Of a DNA stretch of 64,000 nucleotides, positions 10,381-23,793 are shown piece by piece. This DNA comes from Ooceraea biroi (Eukaryota > Arthropoda > Insecta > Hymenoptera > Formicidae): contig NC_039507.1 of NCBI RefSeq assembly GCF_003672135.1, positions 8,633,624 to 8,697,623 on the forward strand. The letters run 5' to 3'. The position numbers and the translations under genes are program-made. How positions within the stretch are numbered: the first letter of the stretch is position 1; each line of letters opens with the position of its first letter. The notes beneath the pieces were generated by a model, which was given only the letters and a program-made list of their open reading frames with translations, made no database searches and was not told the origin of the DNA.

Positions 10381-13300
10381 AATTTATTTGCGCTTGTTAA
10401 AAGAAGAAGAAGAAAAAGAAAAGACAGATCGAAAGAGGCGAACAGGCGAAAGAGGAGAAATTATTCCTCATAAAATTCTATCGGACAATCCCCTATCGAA
10501 CGCCCCCGGCAAGTCATTCCGGACTTACGCGGGATCCTTAACGAAGGAAACTTCGCATCCTTTGTGCGCCTGCCTGCACGATAAGCAGCAATCGAATCGC
10601 AATAAACCGGATGGAGATGTCGCAAGTTAGCTCCCCCGAGACAGATATTACTAGCGATAACACGCGTTAAACTTACGGGAATCACGGAAGTACGCACAAG
10701 TGCACCACGCTACTCGCTACACGGTTACATACCTACCGCGACACGGGCTCGTATTGTAAAAGTACTACTCGGGCGCAACTTCGGGCATCGAACAGCCATT
10801 CCGGTAGGTAGTCGTAACAACCTCCAAGTACCTCTCCCTCAAAGTTCATCCTGGCGACGATTTCTTGTCGCAAACGCCATAAAGTAAGCCCCCGTAACCT
10901 CTCTTTCTGCCTTTCTCTCTCTCTTTCTCTTTCTCTCCTGTTATCTTGCGCGAGGCACGATGATCGCTAATCTTCACGTTAGCTCGTCGTACAATGGCTG
11001 AATTTCTTTCGAAACGGTGATCAGAATCGATAGAGGAAATTCTATGCCTTTCTAAAAAAGAATATAAAAACTCGTAAATTAGTGTACAAAAATTATTTAT
11101 TTTAAATACAGTATTCAGAAGAGATTTTTGTCAAGGTATTAGGATAAATTGCAAAGAGCTAACACGACGTGTTCATAACGTATAAATAATGCAAATACAT
11201 ATATAAAACAGTATATGCATAATAAATAATCTCAATATTTATTCGGGATGATGGTGACGCGACTTTTATGGCGCGGAGGTACGATTTTCTGTAGTAATAT
11301 TTTCTCTAAATTCGAAACTCACATTTGTCGAGATTATAATGGTTTTTCAGTGTTCTCCTCTATTCGCGCGTTTATCAGCGATCGATAGGAGATAAATGGA
11401 CTTGTTGTCCATTTTCTATTTGTGTACAATCGCGATGATTGATTGATTACATGGGAGCCCCAGCGTTATTTGACAATGAGCACGATAGCTCTTATGCAGC
11501 TGTACACACGTGCGCGGGATATGTGCATAGGGAAATAGAAACGCTGCATTAGTTATGTCGTGCCGCAAAGTATGCCTCAGTGACGATCAAACGTTGGATG
11601 ATTACAGGTACGCTGTTTGGCTTCCGATGTCGTTCATTACAACGATAGAACGAACTAACGCGACAAAGAGCACATGCGCTCGATATTGACGTCCGCAGCC
11701 TCGCACGATACTCGTGCAAAGATGTCGAGATACTAAACTTTCATTCTGCATCGCGTGTTTCTTCGCTTTTCCTCATGATCATCGTTGTCGCACGAACGAC
11801 TTGAATGCGGCTTTTCAATTCGCTATGACATGCAGGTGTCGATTTAAATTGTTATATGGAGACTTTTTGTCCCAGATATCGCATTTCTTCACGCTCGTCA
11901 ATTTTGGGTGAACATGATATGATTCCTCTTAATAAAAACAGAAATTTCGGTACAATTTTCCGCGGATCGTTTTATCGCACGGTATCTCTGTCTCTGTAAT
12001 TCGAGACGATACTATGCATATTGGATCAGCTAAACCTGTGTGGCTTCTAACGTCATCGCAACATAATCGATATGTGTACATGTGGACACGTATACATATA
12101 TGCTCAAGCTTCGTCCATCTTCATCCATATAATTTCGAACTTCTTTCATCTATTCTGCGCTCATTATTATTGCAGCTATATCGATGTATTTTAATTGCTC
12201 GTTACTTTCTCTTACGTTCTCATAAATACCGCAAATGTCGTTTCTGAATGGAATCATCGAATTGGAAGATTGCCAAGGGATGGTTTAGCCAATTGCATAT
12301 TGATGCGAAATCTTGCTTCGCAATTTCGCATCGACGTTACATATTTGTAAATTTGCATGCGAACGTATTTCGGATGCGATCGTTAATTTTATTCGCGTCA
12401 ATGTGTTACGAAATAAAACGCTAGTAATTTAAGTGAGTGAGCGACGATGAGGCCACAATAATTATGAATTGCGGTCGCTTTTATTCAGTTCACTCGTGTA
12501 CAACATTAATAGGACGTAACGGCAAAAAGCGAGCGACAGCGGCATATCATTGATTTAATGATGGTTGCCTGATCAATATATATATATATATATACATATA
12601 TTTTCAGATCATTTAAAAGACAAAATGCAATGCGATGATTTAATGATACATCCACAATATAACATCATTATCCCTCAAATGTGCCAATACTACTCCGATC
12701 GATCATCATTAATATATGATTCTAAATTTTGTGACAAATACAAATGACAAATACATTTTCCAATATCATAAATTTACTTGATTCAATTTCATGGTCCATA
12801 TAAACGACTTTAATGTCTGTCCAGTTTAAATTTTTCCTTGAGAATGGAACAGAAATATAGACACGGGGCATTAATGTCTGTCTTCTTCAGAGAAAAAGAT
12901 GATCGATGAATACAGATATCTCGTTTGAAAAATTCGTTCATTCGACTGCCATATGATTCTTACGCTTCGGCAAAGAAAGAGTAGGAACTTCGTGATTGTG
13001 ATCGTTTTGATGAGACACAAGTGTCTCCATTCTCGAGCCAGATGTATGCAGGATTCAGACACGTTGACCGATAAAAACGCTCGACGGACGAATCATCCTC
13101 GCGAGGGGCAGGAGAAACTTCGTTTTCGATATCTTATGACGAGGTAATTCTGTCGCGCAATCTCCAGCAAAGCGTTAAGGCCGCGAGCGATAAATACGAG
13201 GGTTGAAAGTGGAAAAGCAACTGCTCGGATCGAGCCGGATGGATATAAAAAGAAATTACTGGCCTCTCAGACGCACTTGGACCTCCAAACGCGCGCTCAT

Positions 13301-14750
13301 GTCCCGTTTCTCTCTCGTTCTCTTTTTCTCCTTTTTTCCATCTCTTCTTCTTGTCCCCATCGTGTTACCCTTATAGTTTCCATCTCGCTTTCTTTCTTGC
13401 GCGATATTCTCTCGCCATTTCTCTGTGCCCATTCTCTCTTTTATTCCAGGTTTATCTTCCGCCTCTTCCTCTTTCTCTCCTTTTCCCTTTTTGTTCGAGC
13501 TATTTCCCGATTCCGCTGCCCCACACTCGTAACCTGAATTATAGATGTCCCTCACAGACTTGCCTTCGTTTCTGGTTCAAGAAGGATAGCACGCTCGAGA
13601 CATTATATTCATATACGAACACGAAACGGGAACACCATCAGAAATTAGACTTTTCGCCGTGCGATCTAAAGTATTCATGACTCGAACATAGTCGGTCGCT
13701 TCTTGAAGCAACATTATATTCTATAATGTATTGCATTTTGTATGCCACTTAAATTAATGGCAGATTTTTTATCTTATTGATATACCAAATTAATTGAGAA
13801 TAATCGTAGTATTAGGATAATCGGAAAGATAATCAGATAGATAATCGGAACATTTTTCCGGTATAGGATATCCAATTAAAGCTGTAACATCGTTGCAAAT
13901 GAAATTTACGTAATAAATTGCAAATCTATTGAATGACATTCGTCGCATCTATTTATTTTATATACTATATATCAATAAAAAATATTTTGCACTTTAATGT
14001 CTGAACTGTTTTGACGTATCTCAATAATACAATAAAACTTTGTAGTGATAAAACATAACAAAATAACAATGGTATAGATAGAAATGGAAAAGAGCTTAAT
14101 CATTTACGATGCACAGTAGATAAACGTAAGCAAAAACTAAATTGATTGGTCTTTAAAATAAACTGAAAAACACGCAGTATCAAGTTAAGAACGGTAATAA
14201 ACAATAACTTCAATGAAATGTTCAACAAGATTCAATGAACGTGGACCGCACGTGAATCTTTCTAATATTTCTCTTCTCGATTATACTAAATATCTCCTTG
14301 TTCGGCAAGTCGATATATAAGAAACGGATATGTTCATAAAATTGAACAAAGCCACGAGATCTTTTATGGCCATTCAACACAACTAGCAGTCGGCGTACAC
14401 CAGAGAATTAATTCAAATTAAACATAGAAGGAGACATGTATGTCCATGGCAATTAATCAAATTATTAAGCCTGGCCGGATTGCAACCGGCACGCATTATT
14501 GTTGTTTCGCGAATATTTGAACCTAACGATAACGACATAATCGCATATAATGGAAGCCTTTCCCAGGCGCAAACACTTCGGTGAACTGCGCGCTCAAATT
14601 TATTTCTCAGAATGTAAATTGATTCGCTCGCGCCGTTGCATAATTATCTTTACCAAGTTATGTGCAATAATTTATCGTCGTTGAATTCCACGCGCATGCG
14701 ACTGCAACATTGTTACAGGTGTGTGCGAAAGTCTACGTTTACGTTAAATC
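10381..14750. other. Non-coding; a few simple repeats
   Basis: Pyrimidine tracts at about 10905-10940 and 13300-13490 create overlapping low-complexity frames on both strands (Ser/Phe/Leu-rich one way, Lys/Arg/Glu-rich the other), which I do not treat as genes. An (AT)n run lies at 12576-12594. A perfect 10-bp inverted repeat is listed separately at 12302-12332. No gene supported. Confidence 0.45.
12302..12332. repeat. Short perfect inverted repeat (hairpin)
   Basis: GATGCGAAAT at 12302-12311 and its complement ATTTCGCATC at 12323-12332 enclose an 11-base loop. It lies in gene-free DNA. Function unknown. Confidence 0.55.
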
Positions 14751-17700
14751 TATGTGAATGCGAGTGCAAGATCACGTGTGGTCCGCGCTAAAACAAGCGG
14801 CTAAAACGAGACGCGTTAAAGGCAACGGGAGGCACCCTACAAACTTTGTTAACGCGCCATTATCACCACCGGAAACGCTACGGATCAACTGCAATGCATC
14901 TTCGCTCATGCACATCGTGCCGTGCACGAAGACGCCACGGGAAACTTTATAAATTCAGTGTGCAACTCTCCTCCTCTCTCTCTCGCGCTTGCGCGTGCGG
15001 CGCGTCGCATCGTCTGTCGCGCGCGTCCCGAAGTTGTATATCACGCTGAATATTTCGGGCAATTGATATTTATAGTCCCCACGTGCGTTAGTCCCGAATT
15101 GAATTTGCGCATAAACGCGGAAAATTTCCCAGTTCGGCGCGGCGTGTTCCCGGCATAAGCGCAGCTGCACGCGCGCCTGCTCGCACACGTACGCCGCGTT
15201 TTATCTGAAGCCTAAATTCCTCGCACCTCGTGTACAATATATTTCGCGGCAGTTTGGAACACAGTGTACCACGTACTTATACATATTGGGAAATTCAATT
15301 ACGTGCGATTTCGTTTGATGTTTCAGAAGGCCGAAATTTAAAAATGATTTCCGTAATCAATTTTTCGCGTAGTTTAATAATACAGAATTAAATCATTGAG
15401 AATATTTTTAGATATGCAAATAAAATTCGTAACTATATTAATCATGTTTAAAAATTGGCCCGTACCAGAATTATACGGATAATCTAAAAGAACGCAGCGT
15501 TGTGGTTCACTTACGGCGACGATTCAGAGAAGTTTCAGCTCGGCTCGCAAAGCGGCCTGCTAATGGATATTCTAGGATATAAAGAACGAGTTTGCGAAAC
15601 AGGCGGGTAATAGATGAAAGGAAAGGAGAACGGCGGCGAGCCGTTTACGATGCGTTTTCGCGCATTTGCGAAATTGCCAGTAGCAGAAGCTTTCGAGGAT
15701 ACGACGTGTCTGCGTCGCGACGACGTGCGTCCTACGGTTTGCATCTGCAACAGATAGGCGACACTTTAGCCGATACGTTGCGCCAAGTCGCTGACATCCC
15801 GAGGATCGATCCGTTACTTCGAAAGCGTTATTTGCGCACGCGGTGGCACAGAAATGCCACGAAAATAGGAATCTACACTTGATATTGATGCCGACGAAAT
15901 GCAAAAGCAGATTTCCAACTAATTGCGTTAAGAATTTCCATTTTGGCGTGCACTAATGGACTATTCGAAGAGGAATCGAGAAATATATCTGTACACAACA
16001 AACTAATAGTCTCATATTTACGTTCAAAATATTCTAATGAAAATGGACGCGAAAAGCATTTTGCGCATAATTACATGTTGAATAATAGACGCAAATGGAG
16101 TTGGAATTTTTATTATTTCACGGGATTGGCGTTTATTAATAGCGTCTTACTCCACTTTGGAAATGCTATATAACTTGGCATACATATTGAATGATCCTTT
16201 TCGGCGAACAAAGTTCATTTGATGGAATGCTCGTATTACATGACGTAAAGTCGTATATCAGAGAGTATATGTAGCATATTTGAAACGTACAAATGTCATC
16301 GATTATTAAATATGCGTCTCAAACTATCTTGCGTGTTTTTATTTACAACATACACTTGTAGAAATATATTCAAAAAACGTATATAAATTTAGAATCTAAA
16401 AGGACATATTGTAACAGCGAGAGAAAAATGGCTCTGCGACATTATTTGTTCCTTTCTGAAAAGGGAATCATTTTTTAAACGTAATCGAACGTGGGACTTA
16501 AAGTCTAATATATCTTCGTAAAAAGGAAATTTGATTAAATCGAAAGCAAGAAGTGAATCCTTGCAACGAGCAATCCGGTAAACTATTAATCCAATTACTA
16601 CAATCACGCCGTCACCCATTTTATGAATCCAATTACCGCATTTGTTAATCCAATTATCGTCAATCGCGACATACCGTCCATATTTGACGACAATGTCCAT
16701 ATTGCACACTCATAATAATCCTCCTGAGATATATCAATAGCATAGTGATCGCGCGGTACGCGAACGACCGATAAATTATTTGTGCACGAGTCCGTGCTCG
16801 AACCGATCGAAGAATCTCTGCTGGGCCCCGCATAAATTCGATGAGAAACGCTCATATACGATTTTCGAGCGTACGTTCGGTTTATCAGCAGTAACTTCGG
16901 TCCCTTCATATCGCGCCAATAATTCCTCGCCGAGTGCAAAGCTGGTGTCGGTCCTTCCACCAACCCTCCGGGCCGTCCAAACCGCCTTTTCCTCCTCATC
17001 CTCCTACCTACTTCTTTCATCCCTCCCGACCACCCTCTCGTGAAGATTCTTTACCGCTCTTTCCCGCGGTGCCGGGACGAGACGTACCGAGGACCTGCGA
17101 GAATTTATCCGACAGATAAAAATGTCTCTCGGAGTTTATACAGCGAGAGAAAGAGAGTGAGAGCTGGGGGATTTCAATAAAACCCTCGATTGTAAAGTAC
17201 AGATAGGGAGAGGCCGTCCGGATGTTACACGGGTCAGTGAAGTTCAGTCGGTATCGTTCCTCCCGGCTCGTTCACCTCCAATGACTGCATACCTCGGAAG
17301 AGAAGGCACTCTTTGCAATGATATCGATAAGCGAGACCTTATCTGTTCACTTCGCACGTCTCTGAACCGACTGTTCCTGATTACCCTTTCTCTTTCTCTC
17401 TCTCTTTTCTCTTTCTCATGGCTATTAAAATTTTAGACCCTCATCTGTTTAATGTGAAACCGTAGCACCCTTCTCTTTTTTTAACAATTCGAGAATTACG
17501 ACTCGAAGGAATTTATCTGATAAACTTGTAAGGCAGATCCTATAAAACCGGAGGCTCGATCTTTTCAAATTAACAGTGAATTGGGTACTTCGTACTTCTG
17601 ACTTTTCATTCATATAAAAAAGTAAGTTCGCGATTAAATATCTTTCTATATCAATTTTTTATAATATAAAAAGCTTATACATTTTACTTGCGTGATTGTT

Positions 17701-19140
17701 GCGAACCGATACATGTTCTCAAATTTTAATATACTAGGATATTGTTAATGATATTGTTCACGTACATATATATATAACATACACACAGTATGCATATACA
17801 TTTTTCTGCACGTGTGTATGCACTCGCGTGTCCGCACACACACACGCGCGTGACAGGCGGTCGAGCGCAAAGCGGATAATTAGTGCGGCGCGTCCGTGCA
17901 GTCTCACGCGGCATTAATTACGTAAGCTCGGGTGCGCGTGTGTGTCCACTCGATGCGCACACGTGCATACAACCACACCATGGTGGACATGGTGGACATC
18001 GAGGTACGTTTGTGCACGCACCACGGTCGGTGGGTCGGTGGACCCGCGAGACCACGTGCAGGTTCATTCGTCGCAACTCACACGCGCATTTTCCTAAGGT
18101 GTCCTCATGTCCGCACGTAATAGCCGCATTCGTGCGACACCGTGGCCGACACCATGACCATACCATATCAGCGAGCTTGGACCAGCACTTTGCGGCACGA
18201 TTTATGGGACATTAAAGCAACGCGCGACTCCGAAACTACCGCCCGCGCCGCTTTGGCTAGCGCCTCGCTCGTTCGTTTCAGGTTCTTTCGCGCACGTACA
18301 ATACGTACAAGAGGGATGCACGGATGCGGGGTACACGTGTGCGCGTCCTCGGCAAATCCAATCCGGGTAGGTATGTTTCTCCCCCCGGTGAGAGATCGGT
18401 CCGGCTGGCCGCGTCGTCCTTCCTCTGATAAAAATCAACCGTAATTTGACGTCGCTCGATGCGCGACGTCGAGTTTTCGGATATTTCACGTGAACGAATC
18501 GATACGCACGACAGCCACGAGTTGAGCGAAGCTAATTTCGAAAGAAGGCAAGAAAAGAACGAGGACGTGATTTACACGCGATCCACGCGTCTTGACAGCT
18601 TCCATTAGACTCATCGCAGTTGTCTTTTCTCTTGCATGGCTGTCCGGACATTATGGAGTGAAGTAACTATTCCGATAACGGCGATCCTATATGTTATATA
18701 TATAATATAATAAAATAATAAAATATAAAGAAAAAAGGGTTGAAAAGAGAAGCTAACACAAATTATGATAATGTAAAACTATCCGGAAAATATCCATCGA
18801 TATGCAGCGCAATTATATATTATTATTACCACGCAATTATTTTCATGATTAACATTAACATTATATAATTGATCGAAATAGGTATCACTATAGAATATAC
18901 ATATCCGCTGTTATTAATTAATTATTTGCAGTTTAGTTGAGCGATTCAAATATTATCCTCTCGCACCAGACCGCATTTTAACATTGCGCATATCTTTACA
19001 TTATATTTTTCAACTCTCTTCGCACACGCGGGCGAGATAGTATTATCGTCGGTCGATTTATTCTCGAATTTATAGTTTACTTTGGCGGGTGCACAGACAT
19101 ATCCTATATAAATCCACCGCAATCACGAAGGATTTCCAGT
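14750..19140. other. Alternating CpG-rich and AT-rich non-coding DNA
   Basis: CpG-rich blocks lie at about 14750-15200, 15500-15880 and 17820-18560, with AT-rich DNA between. Open frames such as 15592-15882 (+), 15572-15904 (-) and 17883-18215 (+) are all mirrored by frames on the other strand and show no domain. Four CACGTG hexamers fall at 17960, 18053, 18334 and 18487. No exon could be joined across plausible splice sites. Confidence 0.4.
17960..18492. promoter_or_regulatory. Cluster of four CACGTG E-boxes in a CpG-rich block
   Basis: CACGTG occurs at 17960-17965, 18053-18058, 18334-18339 and 18487-18492, four copies within 533 bases where about 0.1 would be expected in random DNA. CACGTG is the site of bHLH factors such as Clock/Cycle and Myc/Max. 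The block is also rich in CA/TG-type sequence, which raises the chance of fortuitous sites, and the hexamer occurs elsewhere in the window (for example twice at 36431-36444). Confidence 0.25.
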
Positions 19141-19183
19141 TATGATAGCTTTGGAACGTGCGCAGCGGCGTTATCAAAGTCAG

Positions 19184-19203
19184 CTCTCTCTCTCTCTCTC
19201 TCT
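19184..19203. repeat. (CT)10 microsatellite
   Basis: Twenty bases of uninterrupted CT. Confidence 0.9.
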
Positions 19204-19964
19204 TTTGTATCAATTTCAGTATCTACGAGAAATTCACGGGCGTCGCGTGTGCGCTCGCATTCGCGCGCGCAAGAGCGCACTCGATAGCCCTGCGATCGTC
19301 TGCGATCTTTGGAAACTCCGGCTGAGCCCGGCGCTGTATTTCTTCTGGGCGACTTGAGGATTTGGTGCTCTTATTCATCTAGCAATCTCAATCGGCTCGG
19401 TATTGGCCGGATATGTACGTTTTTACGATAGCCGGAAAGGTTCGGGAGGTCCCTTATACTTATTCGACGATCCTTATCGATCCCATCCCCCTTCCTTTTT
19501 TATACGGGCGCACGTTCGTCCCTTCCGGCGCATCAGCGACGCTCATCATTATTACGTCGATGGCTCTGCGGTAGATTAGAATTTTATATATATCGAGGAT
19601 GGGAAATCGATTATTATATGTGAAAGAACGTCGCTGACGGATTTTTACGACAGTGCGGATTGAATACTTTATAATTAAAAAAAAGAAGGAAAAATCCCGG
19701 AAAGGTATCCGAGATATTCCATGCATGTGTTGGGAAATCGCCCTCGAATTCGCTTTGCGCAGTTTATAATAATAATTGGCCATCATCGCAGATTATTATT
19801 ATATATATCATATTATAATTTTCCGATTAAAGAATAAGATCGCTCAAGATTACTTGAAGATCTAAAAGAAACTTTTCTGTTTCAATATTTGCGAATCGTA
19901 TCGATGTCTCAAGAAGGATTATAGTATTGGATATAATGATTAAAACTTTCAGAATACTGTGACC

Positions 19965-19967
<3 letters not shown>

Positions 19968-20002
<35 letters not shown>
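19968..20002. repeat. (TC)17 microsatellite
   Basis: About 35 bases of uninterrupted TC, followed by a degenerate TCTTTC tail. It produces the Arg-Glu repeat in a minus-strand open frame, which is therefore not a gene. Confidence 0.95.
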
Positions 20003-20008
<6 letters not shown>

Positions 20009-22933
20009 TTCAATCTCTTTATCGCACCGTCGGCAGAAATTTCGGCGTTGCTTTAGACGTAAAGCCATGTTAATCAAATTTCCAACCAACTGAACAGTCT
20101 CTGGAGAACTTATTCCGCAGACGGGTAGAAATAGATCATAATAACTAAGCAACGAACCAACCAAGCATTTCCTATGTACATTAATTATTGGAAAAGCGGG
20201 AGTCTTCTCGCCATAGAAGTCTGCTGTCGTGTATAACCATAAAGACAAAATTTAATTATTTCGTAAATCCTGTTTATCTCGGGAAAACAGATTTCTGGAA
20301 TTATTAACAATTATGTAGAATCAATTCTGCGCTGTTTCTACAATATAACTTTTCAAACAAAAATATAGTAGCAATAAAAGATATTTAATCTATGTCGAGA
20401 TCTATAGCATTATAATACCTATAATAAAATATGATATACTATATCCATATCTCTCAATATATTTGCTTATTCATTATTTGTGCAGAGCGCAAAGGTGATT
20501 TCAGATATAGCAAATATACAAATACAACATATACCAGATATACAAATATATCGCTGGTCAAGTACGGGGATTGTATTTCAGTGTAAGCGATACACGTAAC
20601 GAGAATTGACTTTTCTGCCGTGGATGCAACGAAAACCATGATGAGTTGTTAAGAAATGTGACGCGAGAACATTGCCTTCACGATAAATAGATAAAAAGAT
20701 TGCTGTTGCTTCATTGAGACAGAAACGAATCTAGCGTCATATGAAAACCTATCAAACGATGACGTTCAGTAGCTGTTGCCACGATAGAACAAATTAGACA
20801 TAAGTGCAGCGCGCGCGAACAGAAAGAAACTTTATATTCACGGAATCCCAGATCAAACTCTCAAAAAATCACTCAATAAGGCATCCAGTAGATTGGTGAA
20901 ACAATGCTTCACCCAAGTTACGAAAGTCACTGCGAATATTTAACGCGTGTTTAAACTTCGTTTAACTTTAACCACCGTCAGCGAGTTATCAGTACGGTAT
21001 AACGATGGGCTTTCAGGATTTATAAAAAGCATCTGCTCGCTCAAAGAAGCAACCCTTAACTTCGTCAGCGTATTTATGTCGACAGCTGCAAACGTAAGAC
21101 AGCGATAGACACGTCGGATCGTCGAGACATCCCCGTTCGAGAAGAAGCGGAATACATCGGGCAAGAGAGATGGCGAGCGGAAGAGAGGGTGAGAGGAATG
21201 TTTCAGACTCCATTAGTTGAATTGGAGTGGGAATACCGGGTGGTCCCTAAACACCCCCTCATATTTCGGACAAACGTTCGCGCCCATCGACCTGCCCGGT
21301 CCTTGCGAGGAGCGTATAGCCACTGCCCGCCCCTGCCTGCCAGCTTGCTTTAAATATGAATATCGTATTTTGAAAACTTAATTCCATACATATCAAGCGG
21401 CTATATCATGATATATTGTTTGAAATTGATATATTCGAAATAACTGATATTTTTTAACAAAATTTATTGCGATTGATTGGTCAACCGCTCTTCAAAGTGA
21501 AGGAGCGATATTTTGAACGAATTTTATCTTCATTATTCATGAATTAGAGAGAAAAGCTGTCTGAATTGTTCATTTTAATGAGGATTAAAAATTACTGAAA
21601 AAAGGTTGATGATGTCAAATAAATAATAATGTAAAAGTATCAGGGTAATTTGTCTTCTTCATATTTTATTAGACGTGTTAGAAAAACAATTTTACATTCG
21701 AAAGTTACATCCGATCTAATATCGAACCAAGTTTTTATTCAAGAGCTTTTTGCGAGATTTTACATTTATTAAACTTTATATGCGTTACATGTGTATTTAT
21801 CATGAAACATACCTACTAAGATTCGTGTAGAATGTGATGGTACATCTTCAGCACGTCCGCTACCGACAGATATCATCTATTCATTCGGTGTTAATAAAGC
21901 CATTTTGGTCGATCATGCACGTAGCGACTTTAATGTGGAGATAGCAAGCCCAACAATGTGGAAATAGACGCATTACTCACTCGACATGACGTAATTGTGT
22001 CACGTTACCGAATGCATTTAGCCCGTGCCATTCCTATATGGCACGCTAATTTCTCTGAAAGCCATCAATCATGAGGTCGCATGGGGTTATTCTTTTTTTT
22101 CTCCGCGTTCGGATATTACCTGTGATGTTGGTCCCTTGGTCCTCGACAGTGCAGCCGAAACTTACACGCGTCGTCGCCTTCCGACGTTTAGCTTTACATT
22201 GAATCGGTGTGCGCGCGCGACACAACGAGTTTTCCAGGACAAATACCAAAGTTAAGATGAGATAGACGGAAGATAGTCTGCGAGTTTACTCGCAGTAATA
22301 CAGTAGTATTAGTCTGTACGCGCGCACGGCGCGGAGCGGATGCGATATGCCTTGTGTACTCTCGACGGAATTGATGCTTTTACACTGTTTGGGACCGCGT
22401 TACGACATAATTGCAATTACTCAGTGATGTAAATGACCGGCATTTACATGCAAAAGAGGAATGAATAAATATGACGGCATTAATTATACGCGAAGGATCG
22501 TTTCGCGCGGCCGCTGGATTTCCGTTGCCGACGACAGAGAAGAGAGAGAGAGAGAGGAGGGAGGAACCAAGGGGAATCTTGATGAATATTATTATATATG
22601 CTACGCTTTTTATATCGAATCCGCGTCGTTATCCTGCGTGCAGCCGCGCTCGCGCGCATCGCGCGCCCGATATCGAATGTATTTTATATCGCAACCGGGC
22701 CGAAGCAATTTGAATTCCATCCCGGCGTTTCGATTTTTAAATTGGAGTCTCTGGATGTATTACTTCGGAATTGATGCGCGGTTCTATAACAGTTCATAGC
22801 TCTCGCATATGATGACTTTATAAAATCATACCGTTTTCATACATATCGCATGCGGGCAAACGGTTGTTCCCGGTTAAATCAGGATTGTATCCCGCTTGAT
22901 GTTGCGACCGGTATTTTTTTGTTACTCGGCTTC

Positions 22934-22965
22934 ACCTGACGCGGCCGGGTCCGCCGCTGTCAGGT
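22934..22965. other. GC-rich hairpin beside a possible primer-binding site
   Basis: ACCTGAC at 22934-22940 pairs with GTCAGGT at 22959-22965, with further GCGG/CCGC pairing inside. It lies about 40 bases beyond the TTGGCGCCC motif at 23004-23012, on the side where the leader of a minus-strand LTR retrotransposon would be. A role as a leader structure is inference. Confidence 0.4.
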
Positions 22966-23124
22966 CGCTAATTATTAAAATATACTAAGACGATACATGT
23001 ACTGGGCGCCAACTGATTTTTATAAAACCAGTAAAATTAATAAGGTCTCAGGGGGTGAATAATTGGGAGGACCCTTTTTATATAATATTGGCTATCGGAA
23101 CAATACTATACTCTACATAATATA

Positions 23125-23719
23125 CAGGGTGTTTCCTAAGTAAGTAGACAAACTTAAGGAGGATATTCCTTGGCTTATTTTAAGAAGAAAAGGTCATATA
23201 AACATATGTCCTAAACTGCTTTGTTTTCCAAAAAAAAGTATCTGTCATTGTAAATACGTCTTGCTTAACGAGCGTTTCCATTAGCAAGACCGTATACGAA
23301 ATGCATATCTGCCATTTCGGCGTTTGTGTAATTTACCATAATTAATAAAATTACTAAACTTAATAGGAACTAATAAAGTTTGCGTCAAAGATAACGTGAT
23401 AGCAGTGATGCCGGATAGCGTGCTTTTGCAGTACGAGTCAACAGCGGTGGGGATGGAGTGGGAATGGTCTCGCGGCGGCCGCGCGGCGCAGTCTGAAACG
23501 AGTGTTCACTTGCGGCGCCGCGAGACCATCCCCACTCCATCCCCATCGCTGTTGACTCGTACTGCAAAAGCATGCTATCCGAAAAGTGAACGAAAACAGT
23601 GATGTACTTTTTTTGGAAAACAAAGCAGTTTAGGACATATGTTTATATGACCTTTTCTTCTTAAAATAAGCCAAGGAATATCCTCCTTAAGTTTGTCTAC
23701 TTACTTAGGAAACACCCTG
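23125..23719. mobile_element. 595-bp non-autonomous TA-flanked element (MITE) with nested palindrome
   Basis: Begins CAGGGTGTTTCCTAAG and ends with its complement, flanked by TA on both sides (23123-23124, 23720-23721), the target-site signature of the Tc1/mariner/IS630 group. Terminal inverted repeats are about 116 bp (23125-23240 and about 23604-23719) and nearly identical. Inside, a second GC-rich inverted repeat (arms about 70 bp, 23412-23481 and 23512-23581) with a few mismatches forms a hairpin within the hairpin. There is no transposase. It sits 73 bp from the mariner element but has different ends, so it was moved by another transposase. The CAGGGTGT end resembles the 49217 element. 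Confidence 0.85.
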
Positions 23720-23793
23720 TATATAGACGATCGACAAGATATGATTGAGAAATAAATAAAAACGTTAGATGAAACTTCCAATACTATATAATA

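Larger units (their letters stand above)
19141..22980. other. Non-coding DNA with CT microsatellites
   Basis: Contains two CT microsatellites (listed separately), AT-rich stretches and a moderately CpG-rich block at 22300-22700. Frames such as 19460-19786 (-), 19949-20248 (-) and 22461-22799 (+) either include simple repeat or have no recognisable features. No gene supported. Confidence 0.45.

Noticed and set aside
13256..13555. Lys/Glu/Arg-rich minus-strand frame and its Ser/Phe/Leu-rich plus-strand partners
   Set aside because: Low-complexity products of a TTCTCT-rich pyrimidine tract, open on both strands at once.
19949..20248. 99-codon minus-strand frame ending in an Arg-Glu repeat
   Set aside because: The repeat is the translated (TC)17 microsatellite; the remainder resembles nothing known.
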